Source of the DNA: Aphanomyces cochlioides | Taxonomy: Eukaryota; Oomycota; Saprolegniomycetes; Saprolegniales; Verrucalvaceae | Assembly (NCBI GenBank): GCA_019828595.1 | Contig: JAHQRK010000011.1 | Span: forward strand, 1,302,001-1,366,000 | Reading direction: 5' to 3' | DNA: 64,000 nucleotides | Part shown: positions 1-8,804 of the stretch, piece by piece | How positions within the stretch are numbered: position 1 is the first letter of the stretch | Layout of the letters: each line of letters opens with the position of its first letter | The notes under the pieces: model-generated | The model's input: only the letters and a program-made list of their open reading frames with translations | Databases searched by the model: none | Told to the model about the DNA's origin: nothing | Position numbers and translations under genes: made by a program

Positions 1-359
1 GGAAAGAAGCTCAGTCTTTACTGGACCTCGGTGGGTCATGGCGAAAGCCTGCTCTGTGCGCTCGGCCTTGCAAGTCTCGCCGCGGTTTCACGCGCTGTCT
101 ATCCATCGGAGCACATCCCGGTCGCAGGATGAGACGTTCCTCGTACACTCCGATACAATATGACCTTGATAGCTTGGAAAACTCACTGGTATTGACGACC
201 ACGTGCCTTCTCCAGAATGCTCATCTCACTTCTCTTTCATAAAGTCGTGGGATGATGATCGGAAAAGAGTGTCTCGGTGCCTTTCTCACTGTCTGTCCTC
301 TATCATTTACGCAACCCAGAAGCGGTGGCGGCTTGCTAGTAAGCTGGATAACGTGCCCA

Positions 360-460
360 GTCAAGATGGGAGATTCTCGATGGTGTCTTGACGACAATGG
401 AAAGGCAGCGTTCCCCATATCGTCGTGGGGCGAAAGACACCATCGACGTCTCCACCAGTC
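360..460. repeat. Imperfect inverted repeat (hairpin) upstream of the FYVE gene
   Basis: A perfect 13-bp arm at 377-389 (TCGATGGTGTCTT) is repeated in inverse orientation at 434-446. Pairing continues imperfectly inside (ACGACAATGG against CCATATCGTCGT) and outside (TGGGAGA against TCTCCACC), so the transcript could fold into a long hairpin of about 80-100 nt. It lies about 140 bp before the FYVE start codon. The rest of 1-598 has overlapping open frames on both strands but none with convincing coding character; I see no recognisable gene there. Confidence 0.6.
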
Positions 461-598
461 TGAGTCTGACTCGGCCAAGTTCAACGATTTTTTTTTGCAC
501 CTGTCTAACTTTATACTTGATTTTTGTATTGAGCGTGAAAATTTCGCAATAGAATTATGCACGTCAACGACAATCAGCAGATTTGAATTTGCGCTGCC

Positions 599-2023
599 AT
601 GGGTGCATCCTTCGACGAGTGGGAAGCCGACGCGCGCGCTGTCCTGCCGCTCTTCTGCTTTGGCGACACTGACGAATATACAGTTGTGTCCCAACAGATT
701 CATCCTGTGTCAGGGACCCTCAAGCTTGAACTTGACGAACGTGTCCTGCGAGACAAAGTCGATGACACGACGCTCTACATTGTACGCGCCACAGCGTACA
801 TTCCGTCCGCGCAATTGAACGAAGTCCTCCCGATTGTCATGGACTCATCGGAAGACAATATCCACAACACGGCACACTTTATCTTTGGCGGCAAAGCCAC
901 CTTTTTTGAACAACTCGACACCTTCAAGACCGAAGTGTCCGACCTGAGCATCCAGTACGCAGAAATTGACCAAACGGGAATGCTCACAAACACAAGATGG
1001 CAGTCGACGTATCTTGACTTCCAAACAACTATTACACCAGATTGGCGCCGCGATGACTCCCGCGAAATGCATGTCCGATTACTCCAGTCGATTCCGGATG
1101 CCCTCGAACCCAACGACAAAGCCTTCTCTCCACGAGCTGTCATGGTTCGCGAGCTTGACGACCATGTTGGTGTTCAAGTTCAGCTCGTTCTATCCTTTGT
1201 TGAAACTCGATTGATCAACCTTCCACGTCGTTCGCGCTACCAACGCATTGCCTCGAACCTTGGGAAGCTCGAAGAAGTTGTCGTGTCTCGCCGCATGACC
1301 AATTCGTTCCGCGTCAACGCTGGCCGTCCTTTCACTTGGGTGGACGATTCGAGTCGTCTCACTTGTCATATCTGTGTGACCAAATTCCGCATGAACAAAC
1401 GACGCCACCATTGTCGCCTCTGCGGCGAAGTCGCTTGTGACACTTGCGCCCCCAAAGTTGAGATTTTCCTCCCTGGTGCCTCCGCGCCAGCTTTCGTTCG
1501 CGTATGTACGGCTTGCATCCATCAAGAGCCTGAAATGATGACGTCGCGCCGCCGATCCATTGTCGAATCCATCTCGGAAGCCATGTACTACAACCAGTGC
1601 TGCAACGACACCCGAGCAAGTACTGCGAATTCGTCCATTGCGGATTCAGGCAGCACCAGAGATTCCGGCTGCTCTAACAGCGACGACGCGGATGATCGGC
1701 TATTGAACTTGACGCTCCGGTTCGACTCGAGCATGGAAGATGATAGCTGCTGCGCATGTTGCCGCGATACACTCGGTGCCATTCGATACGAATGCTCCAA
1801 GTGCGAGAAGATGGTTTGCAAGCCTTGCAATCTTCAAGTACAAAAGCACGGGTGCATCGAGAACGTCTGTCGCGTTTGCGTCGCGCAGACGGCAAAACCG
1901 CGTCCAAATGTGGTCCAAGCGCCACAAAAGCAAAAGGAAGCTCCACAAAAGAAGAAGGAAGCGCCGTCTTCCAAGGTAAAGAAAATCTTGTTTCAGCATG
2001 CAATCATGTCGTTGACAAGATGA
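599..2023 (+). CDS. FYVE zinc-finger protein with START-like N-terminal region
   Basis: A single-exon protein of 474 aa. Residues about 246-310 form a FYVE domain: the WVDD entry motif, paired cysteines (CHIC, CRLCG, CDTC, CTAC), the basic RRHHCR patch that binds phosphatidylinositol 3-phosphate, and the closing RVC motif. The first 235 residues resemble the START/lipid-transfer-like region that precedes FYVE in the large oomycete family of such proteins. A second cysteine cluster at about residues 383-430 (CCACC, CSKC, CKPC, CRVC) looks like another zinc-binding module. The C-terminus is lysine- and glutamine-rich. The expected role is recognition of endosomal membranes; the specific function is unknown. 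The start is the first ATG after a run of stops. The 3' end is 46 bp from the convergent PIG-V gene. Confidence 0.85.
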   Translation: MGASFDEWEADARAVLPLFCFGDTDEYTVVSQQIHPVSGTLKLELDERVLRDKVDDTTLYIVRATAYIPSAQLNEVLPIVMDSSEDNIHNTAHFIFGGKATFFEQLDTFKTEVSDLSIQYAEIDQTGMLTNTRWQSTYLDFQTTITPDWRRDDSREMHVRLLQSIPDALEPNDKAFSPRAVMVRELDDHVGVQVQLVLSFVETRLINLPRRSRYQRIASNLGKLEEVVVSRRMTNSFRVNAGRPFTWVDDSSRLTCHICVTKFRMNKRRHHCRLCGEVACDTCAPKVEIFLPGASAPAFVRVCTACIHQEPEMMTSRRRSIVESISEAMYYNQCCNDTRASTANSSIADSGSTRDSGCSNSDDADDRLLNLTLRFDSSMEDDSCCACCRDTLGAIRYECSKCEKMVCKPCNLQVQKHGCIENVCRVCVAQTAKPRPNVVQAPQKQKEAPQKKKEAPSSKVKKILFQHAIMSLTR

Positions 2024-2069
2024 CCGCAGTTGTAATGTTATCGTATTTAATCAAAGTGATTTAAGGCAT

Positions 2070-3628
2070 TCAAGTCCATGGATAAAAGGTTGGGAAGAGG
2101 ACAGCGCCGACGACTGTGAAGATCAAGAAGTAGAGCACAGTCAGGCGTCCCGCAGTCGACAGAGAAGTCGACGGCTTGTCCACGAGACTGGCTGCTGCCC
2201 AAAAGATGGGAGGACAGGGGGCGAGGAAGCGAGTGATGACTTGGATGTGCACGACGACAAGCGCATTCCCAAGGAGGAAAGCGAGGTAGATAAAGTACGG
2301 AGCCAGCTCTCGTCGATGGAAAATCGCATGGCCAGACTTGAGCCCGAGCCAAACACTGTAGCTCGCCAGTGCAATCATCGGAGCTGCCAGCAGGAAGTTT
2401 GGAATCTAATGGGATGGTCAGCTAGCTTGGAAGCGCCAGGGGCGAAAGTGTACCTGCTTGAGCTGGTAGTAGGCAAACGGACCGACGCCCCAGTATTCAT
2501 GTTGGATGAACATGTACATGGCAGAGATATTGGGCACAACCTTGGCGCACCATGGACGATCCGCTGTCATCTTGGTATCGATGGCGAAGACAGCTCTAAG
2601 AACAGCGATAAGCCAGCGAAGGGACGGAAGAAGGAGGTACTGGATCGTCGTCAGGTTGTAGGAAGGACAGTACGCAGCAATGCCATAGGCAAAGTATGCG
2701 ACTTGAGGGCCGATTGCCAGGAGGCCAAGCATGGCGGTGTAGGTCCAGTAGAGAAGGAAGCGAGGGAAAGCTCGCAATGGATGGGGCGATTCGAGCAGTC
2801 GGTAAAGAGCTATGAACACTGCAAAGATTGTCAAAGACAGCGGTCAGCATGAAGACTTACAGGAAAGAAGAAGACCATTGGAGCGTGTTGCCGATGAGAG
2901 ACCAAAGAGCAGAGTGCAAAAGATGAGATGGAGATGACGTGTCCAAAAGGAAGATGACTTGGTGCGGTAGAGCTCAAGGTAATACATGCCGCCAAAGGTG
3001 AGCGCACACATCAAACTACAATGATAAGAGAGGGAGTAGTGAAGAGGGGAGCACCTTTCACTGTAGCATGAAGACATGAAGATGCCAGACGGGCAAAAGC
3101 AAAAGAACAACGCGGATCGTTTTGCCAACGATTCGTTCTTCACGAGCTATCAGAAGAAAGGTTGAGGGAAGACAAAGATTCAGACATACCATAGAGCCAA
3201 GCAGATACAAGTAGTAAGCTGCGACGATGAAGCAAACATTGCTAGCCATGCATGAGATCCACAGATCTTGGTGGCTCTTACCTTAGGCTCCATCCAGCGA
3301 CCAGCAAAGCAGTGGACGAGTCAAGAAATGGCGTGAAGAGCGAGCTAGAATCCATTTAAGCTTGAGTAGTGGACAAAACCTACCTGCTCCACCGAGTCAA
3401 GAGCGCATACAGCGGGAAGAAGGCGTGCATGTTTTCGTAATTGTATCCATCGTCAGCAATGTCCACGAAGTAGACGCCATCCCACGATCCAAATGCGCTG
3501 AAGATGGACTTGGAAAACGATGTGGACGAAGTGTCATATGATTGAATCATGGAGTGGCTGGCTATTGCCATAATACTCACCCACACGCGGGAAAGCGCGG
3601 CCACGGCCACGACATGCAGTGATGACAT
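2070..3628 (-). CDS. PIGV: GPI mannosyltransferase 2 (PIG-V family), multi-exon
   Basis: PIG-V adds the second mannose to glycosylphosphatidylinositol anchors in the ER lumen using dolichol-phosphate mannose. The start codon is at 3628. Exon 1 carries the family signature WDGVYF...DGYNYE...AFFPL, including the lumenal acidic residue expected for catalysis. Later exons give AAYYLYLLG, PSGIFMSSCYSE, LFGLSSATRSNG and EYWGVGPFAYYQLKQ, all in PIG-V order, separated by short GT-AG introns (for example donor GTAGGT at 3383 and donor GTATGT after LLGSM near 3190). Many hydrophobic membrane segments run through the protein. The C-terminus ends at FYPWT*, 46 bp from the FYVE stop. The exon order is secure from homologous motifs, but a few boundaries (near 2850 and 2400) are approximate. 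Confidence 0.8.
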
Positions 3629-3778
3629 GGGTTGATTGACAATTCTGTCAAAAACAATATCCTCTATAAATTGATCATCCTTGGTTTTGAGTCTCTATTA
3701 AAAATTAATAAAGAAATTTGTATTGAATTTTATACCGTTGAATATTAAAAGATAGAGGGATTGAAAGATACATCAATC

Positions 3779-4424
3779 ATGCAGCGGCGGGCATCGACGA
3801 CGATCGATCGACTGGAAGTCACGCTCCATGACGCGGCAGATGCAATGGGACGAGGAGATTCACCTCGATCTGAAAAGTGGCTGCGTTTCTATCTGGAAGC
3901 ATTGTCAAGCTCTGACGACGAGGTGTGTTTTGTAGTTCAGTGCGATGACGATCATGATTCAAACAGTTTGAAGTGCTGTTGGCAGATTATGGCATTCCAA
4001 ACGACATGACGGATGCAATCAAAGAGATTATTCAAGCTCGCTCCCCTGACATTCAGAGATACCTCGTTCGTCAGGCGGCATCCATCTCCAAGGTCCAAAT
4101 CTTAGATTTTGACTACTCCGTGCGGGTAAACCATCGCTCATGATCGCTTGATTCAACTGTTGTCTAGCTGGTCATGACGAGCAGCAATTTTCACGGCGAA
4201 ATGTATCCAACCATGTTGCTCAAATTGATGTTGTCTGGCGGGCGTGAGGTGTGCGATACGATATCCTGTGGATCTGACCTGTACCAGGCAACGTTTGAAC
4301 TGGATCAAGAAGAGCTCGACGCCATATTAACTGAATTTGATGAGATAGAAAAGGTATGGGCCTTCGTGAAATAGTCCTTGACGATCACTTCTAGGCGATC
4401 AAGTCCATCGAAGGATTGCCTTAA
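3779..4424 (+). CDS. COMM domain-containing protein
   Basis: Four small exons join in frame. The introns are 3922-3967 or close to it (donor GTGTGT), about 4127-4168 (donor GTAAAC) and about 4352-4394 (donor GTATGG). The spliced C-terminal half reads LDFDYSVRLVMTSS, then MYPTMLLKLML, then FELDQEELDAILTEFDEIEK, which is the tryptophan/phenylalanine-strand and terminal helix pattern of a COMM domain. COMMD proteins form the Commander complex that recycles membrane proteins from endosomes. Which COMMD paralogue this is cannot be decided by eye; the short N-terminal helical domain is compatible with COMMD8 among others. An upstream in-frame TTG at 3761 is not a plausible eukaryotic start, so the ATG at 3779 is chosen. 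A divergent AT-rich region of about 150 bp separates it from PIGV. Confidence 0.7.
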
Positions 4425-4450
4425 TCATGAGATGAAAGCCACTTTGAATT

Positions 4451-4998
4451 CTACTTTGCCATGAAAATATAGGAACCAGCAGCTCGGATGGCAGCTTGAA
4501 TGCGTGGAAAGTAGCTGAGGCAATACCACGCGAGCGCACAACACTGCACGAACACTGACAGAAACACAAGCAGAGATCGTATCCATAGTCCAGGGTACAA
4601 TGCGAAGAATAATGTGAGCGCAATCGTGACGAGGTAGACGGCAAAGCACGATCCACGGTTCTTTTCCTTGAGGCTTTCGAGTTGCTGCTTCATTGACACG
4701 ACAAACAAAGTCGAGCCCACTACCACGAGCGAGCCGATCGAGTAGACAGTCCCAAACGCTGCCATCGACATTGGGATCCTAGACGTCGGGAGACAAGTTT
4801 CGAACGAAAGAGAGAATATACGTACAGGAGGAACGATCCAAAGACGAGGAGCAAGCCGATCCCCATGCATACTGCGAATCGTTCTGTGCTTTGCGAGGAT
4901 GGCGACGGCGCCGTCGCGGCGTCCGTAACGAGAAGGAATGGTTCCGCCAAGTTGACGCTCATGCGATCTTTGTTCTGAATCGTCGCCAACTTTTTCAT
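4451..4998 (-). CDS. SFT2-like vesicle transport membrane protein
   Basis: Two exons (4998-4826 and 4778-4451) flank a 47-bp intron (4779-4825, GTACGT...TAG) and encode 166 aa. Four hydrophobic segments follow a cytosolic N-terminus: RFAVCMGIGLLLVFGSFLL, then IPMSMAAFGTVYSIGSLVV with GSTLFVV, then FAVYLVTIALTLFFAL, then LLVFLSVFVQCCALAWYCLS. The spacing, the GSTLFVV loop and the YFP motif near the end match SFT2/SFT2D proteins, which act with Got1 in transport to the Golgi from endosomes and the ER. The start codon is the first ATG downstream of AT-rich intergenic DNA. Confidence 0.8.
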
Positions 4999-5282
4999 GT
5001 CTTTACTTAATTAAAATATATTCAATCAGGTAGACCATATTTAAACAGACATTTTTCAACAAAGTACATATAGACATTTCTTAGGATCAATTTTATGAGA
5101 ATATAAAGTTTTAGAGTATTCAGGAATTGATTGATGAAGTTTTCAAGATTCAACTTGGCAAAATATAAATTCTGAGAGACGACGTGTGATTGGTGGAATG
5201 GTTGGCTGGTGGCGTCGAGGGTGGCTTTGAGCCAATGCTCAAGCTGGTGGTTTAGTGTTGTTTTTCAGTTCCATCTACCAAC

Positions 5283-5780
5283 ATGGTGCGTGTGCCGACA
5301 GGGAGAATGGAGGACTAAATATGTGTGTATGTGTAGCCTACCGCCACCCACAAGAACCGTAAGAAGCGTGGTCATGTGTCTGCAGGTCACGGCCGTATCG
5401 GCAAGCACCGCAAGCATCCTGGCGGTCGCGGTAACGCCGGTGGTCAACATCACCACCGCATCTTGTTTGATAAGTTCCACCCTGGTTACTTTGGTAAAGT
5501 CGGTATGCGCCAATTCCACTTGCTCCGCAACAGATACCACTGCCCTACCGTGAACGTGGAAAAGTTGTGGTCGTTGGTCTCGGAAGAAGTCAAGGACGCC
5601 GCCGAAAAGGCCAAGGACGGCAAGGCCCCCATCATTGACGTGACCAAGTCGGGCTACTTCAAGGTCTTGGGCAAGGGCCGTCTCCCTGAAATCCCCGTCA
5701 TTGTCAAGGCCAAGTACTTCTCGCAAGAAGCCGAAAACAAGATCAAGGCTGTCGGTGGTGCGTGCTTGTTGACCGCCTAA
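5283..5780 (+). CDS. RPL27A: 60S ribosomal protein L27a (uL15)
   Basis: This is the large-subunit ribosomal protein uL15. The coding sequence begins with an exon that contributes only the ATG (5283-5285). A 51-bp intron follows (5286-5336, GTGCGT...GTGTAG), then exon 2 (5337-5780), giving 148 aa. Exon 2 opens with [19 protein letters not shown] and contains the invariant [18 protein letters not shown] block and the [11 protein letters not shown] motif, at the usual family length. An internal ATG at 5376 would truncate the conserved N-terminus and is rejected. Codon use is strongly biased (AAG, GTC, GCC), as expected for a highly expressed gene. The antisense strand is also open across much of it, which is a by-product of that bias. 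Confidence 0.95.
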
Positions 5781-5880
5781 GCTATTGTGATGCAATCTTG
5801 CTTCCTCGCGCGTCGTCCTGTACGGAGATGGTAGACACACGTAATGAACCAACTGAAAAATGGACTTGGTTGGCGTGGAG

Positions 5881-6620
5881 TTACACATTTAACAGATCAA
5901 GCAGCGATCGAATGTTGTCTCCGCGACGAAGCGCAGTCTCTCCCGCAGATTGAAGGAGTAGGGGGCGATCACTGTAGATGCGATATTGGTTTCCATTCCT
6001 GCAGCACGTCACGTGGATAACTCGTCCGCGATTCATGGAGTTGAACGTCAACACTTCGTCCATCTTGGTCGTCGAGGAGGAGGCCACTCGAAGCTGATCT
6101 CCGGCTTCACCTCCCTTGACATCATAGCGGACATCATAGCACGAGTTCGTCATCTTGTCCATTTTAGCCGACACAGGATCGAATGCTGGTTGTGTCTTGC
6201 TGGCGATTTCCCGCCCTTGGTAGTACCATCGTTCGAGCGGCGTCAGTCCCGCATCGTCCAGTTGCGCTTTGAGGAATCCTGTACAAGAAGATGAGACGAC
6301 TCTACCTGTGTCTTCAGCGAACGAACCTGGTTGAGACGCAATCCAATTCCATGTGTCCGAGGGATCGCTTTGTACGCTCCGTCGAGCAAGTTTGTCCGCC
6401 TCATTCGTCGCCACCATCTTGGACTCGTGTTCGGATAATCGTTTGGATGCTGGAGAATGCTCAACTCTCGTTGGTGGACATCATGCTGACATCAACGTCA
6501 TCCAGGAGCCGTTCATTGACTTTGGCGCCGTATTGGCGTCGCCCTCCATGTCCGGTATGCTCTGACGAGGCTACCTCTCCTACAATACTTGCATTTCCAT
6601 GTCGCCAGTGCTCCCGCCAT
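5881..6620 (-). CDS. Uncharacterised protein with N-terminal CxxC motif
   Basis: I do not recognise this protein. The best gene model is three exons, 6620-6521, 6449-6327 and 6278-5881, with introns of 71 bp (GTCAATG...CTCCAG) and 48 bp (GTTCGT...TACAG), joining in frame to 206 aa. The N-terminus has a WKCKYCRRG motif that could be half of a zinc finger. The middle is charged and helical (SEHESKMVATNEADKLARR). The C-terminal half is beta-rich, with DVRYDVKGGEAGDQLRV, then NRGRVIHVTCCRNGNQYRI, and ends LLDLLNV. The last exon is secure because it is long and open; the first exon is a weak call, since other frames are also open between 6450 and 6780. The start could instead be the ATG at 6417. 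Confidence 0.45.
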
Positions 6621-6876
6621 CAATGGCGCGCTGTCTGCAATGCAATCTTTGCCCACTGCTTCTCTCCCTCACGCCGGGCGTAGGCAGGCTGAATGTCGCG
6701 TCCACTGCAACCAACGTCCTGTAGTTGCACAAGCGACGCCAAAGGAAGCGAGGAGACTGCTACAAGCGCATGCTTCATGCTCGGACGTCATGGAGAGGCG
6801 AAGAATGAAATTAGTTTCAATATAGATACACTTGAGGGTTCCTATCAGACTATCGGGGGGAAGATGGAGGGGGCGA

Positions 6877-7494
6877 TTAGCGCGCTGCTGCAAAGAGAGC
6901 CATGCCGAGAAAGAAGCCGACGACCTTGTCCATCAAGGTAATGTCGACTCCAACCATGATGTCTTCGTCGTCATCGCCAAAGATGCAATCGACAAGCGGC
7001 GGTCGACGCACCGGCTGCTTCTCGAGCCACTCGGCAATTTCCTTGTGGTTGTATTCCATCGCTTGGCGGATCGCGCTCGTCATGTCGATCGTCGACGGCG
7101 TCGAGTTGTACAAGTACTCGACGACATCCAAGTAGCCGCCTGCCGCTGCAAACGTGATTGCATTTTCAGTGCATCCTTCCGTGCGATGTCGGTGGAGAAA
7201 TTTCACAATTTCCAAATGTCCACCTGCCGCCGCTAAGTCCATCGCGTCGGTCGTGCAGCCGACATGGGTGTGGTTTTTTTGGAGCCATGTCACGAGGTCC
7301 ATGCGTCCGTCTGCTGCAGCGGCGTCCATCGTCGCGGGTGTGATCGTGGCTTGATGGAGCAGTGGCCAGTGGCCCATTTTTAAAATCGCATAGGAGTCTG
7401 TCCATTCTCTCGCCGTTTTTCCGCGCATGAAGGACACGATGAGGTGGAAGGGCCCATCGGCCGAGAAGACGACCGCGTACTCGTTGAGGAACAT
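6877..7494 (-). CDS. Ankyrin-repeat protein
   Basis: About 205 aa. Four degenerate ankyrin-type repeats are visible, built around ATMDAAAADGRMDLVTWLQ, AMDLAAAGGHLEIVKFLH, AITFAAAGGYLDVVEYLY and AIRQAMEYNHKEIAEWL. The A-A-x-G-G-H/Y-L-x-x-V-x-x-L core is the form of ankyrin repeat very abundant in oomycete genomes. Upstream of the repeats, FLNEYAVVFSADGPFHLIVSF is probably a capping region. The same frame stays open to another ATG at 7752, which would add 86 residues of low-complexity sequence; I prefer the ATG at 7494. The protein ends with a short hydrophobic stretch (VVGFFLGMALFAAA) that could be a tail anchor. Function unknown. Confidence 0.6.
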   Translation of the reverse strand: MFLNEYAVVFSADGPFHLIVSFMRGKTAREWTDSYAILKMGHWPLLHQATITPATMDAAAADGRMDLVTWLQKNHTHVGCTTDAMDLAAAGGHLEIVKFLHRHRTEGCTENAITFAAAGGYLDVVEYLYNSTPSTIDMTSAIRQAMEYNHKEIAEWLEKQPVRRPPLVDCIFGDDDEDIMVGVDITLMDKVVGFFLGMALFAAAR

Positions 7495-7754
7495 CTTTTT
7501 CCGTGGATGGATGTCAATTTTTGAATGAGCGTGACATGTTGGAAGCAATCTTTGTCGACTCGACATGCAGCAGATTCGTGGGATAACATGCATGTGATTG
7601 GGCAGAGAGGGCGTGATGTCGGTGACAGGAAGCGCCGCGTTCAACTTGACGCAAGCAGAAACACGCACGGCGTTCGATAAAGACGACCGATTCAGCTGCT
7701 CATCCTCCACTCGAACGTGCACCGTCGAGGGAGAGGAACGTCTCGTGGACAACT

Positions 7755-8804
7755 TTGAGCATGACGCGAGGCGCTCACGACGAGATTTCGCCGCGGGCGG
7801 ACGGGACTACTCTTGAGCTGAGAACTCTCTTCTCAGCTCCGTTGAAGGACTCGTGCGTCCTCCTCCTGCGTGGGTGGAATGATGTGGTGATGTGGCGCGC
7901 CGCATGGGTTCTTGCAGCAGCAGTTCTCCGAGACACACTTGAAGAAATGCATCGTCGGCGTCGCTGGGCCGCACAATTCATCCAACGACTCACGTCTGTC
8001 TACGACATAGAAAGCACTGCCGTCTCGGCGGTAAGGCGCACGGCCACATTGTGGCGAATGACGTGGAGAGCGATCGACTTCACTCCCGTTCGTCCATGCT
8101 TACTGTTGACCTCAACTTGTGTTTACGAAGACCAACAGGTGGAAGCACACCTCCACTCTTTCCTCTGCTGGCCACTGATTCACGCGTCATGCCACACAAG
8201 TCGGAAGGCAAGGCAAGGCTGCTCCGTGCCCTTGACGTGGCGCATGGCGTAGAGAGCGACGGAGATAACCTTCCTTGTCATCGTCATGAGTTCCATCTTT
8301 ACGGTTGACTTAAACGTCCTTGACCATGAGGAGACGATGATGGAGACGACGTCAAGGTTGCGCGTGTTTACGACAGGAGAGGCCAACAGTTGTAAGCAAG
8401 CATGCCACTCCAACATCGAACCCATAGATTCACACGTCATTCCCCACGTCGGAATCCACTCGTCGACCCTGCAGAGACCGCGGCGGACGGCGCAATTGAG
8501 CTTGTAGTCGTTGACTGGTCGAGCTTGTCGTCCTAGTGGCTCCCGTCCACAGGAGAGAGACTCGACGAGGAGACTGTGGACGCAACCAGGAGCTCAGTCT
8601 TGGATAGACGTTGAGATAGACGTAGACCATAAGACCCGCCGCGATGGACGCAGCTCCAGAGAAGCGGAAGAAACGCGGAGGATCTCAAATTTCATCACCG
8701 CATTAGGCAATCTCACGTGGAATGCATCATCTCCATCATGGTTGAAATTCAACATGGACGGATAATTTCCGGAGAGACGACGCTTCAGACGACTGCCAGT
8801 GAGG
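7755..8804. other. Unresolved region, possibly decayed or many-exon gene
   Basis: About 1 kb of rather GC-rich sequence between the ankyrin gene and the WW/IQ/ankyrin gene. On the plus strand an ATG at 7761 opens a frame with an IQ-like segment (RRRWAAQFIQRL) that runs to about 8250, but nothing downstream joins it convincingly. Two segments, about 8045-8215 and 8240-8450, resemble each other (both contain GTGTTTACGA, GTTGAC and a GATTCACGCGTCAT / GATTCACACGTCAT block) and look like a diverged tandem duplication. I cannot assign a product; a broken gene or unrecognised exons are both possible. Confidence 0.3.

Noticed and set aside
5265..5888. 207-codon open frame antisense to ribosomal protein L27a
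   Set aside because: Same cause as the eEF1A case; the sense frame is an unmistakable ribosomal protein.
6600..6780. Selenocysteine reading of the TGA at 6620-6622
   Set aside because: No SECIS-like structure recognised and no selenoprotein family match; alternative splicing or start choice explains the open frames better.
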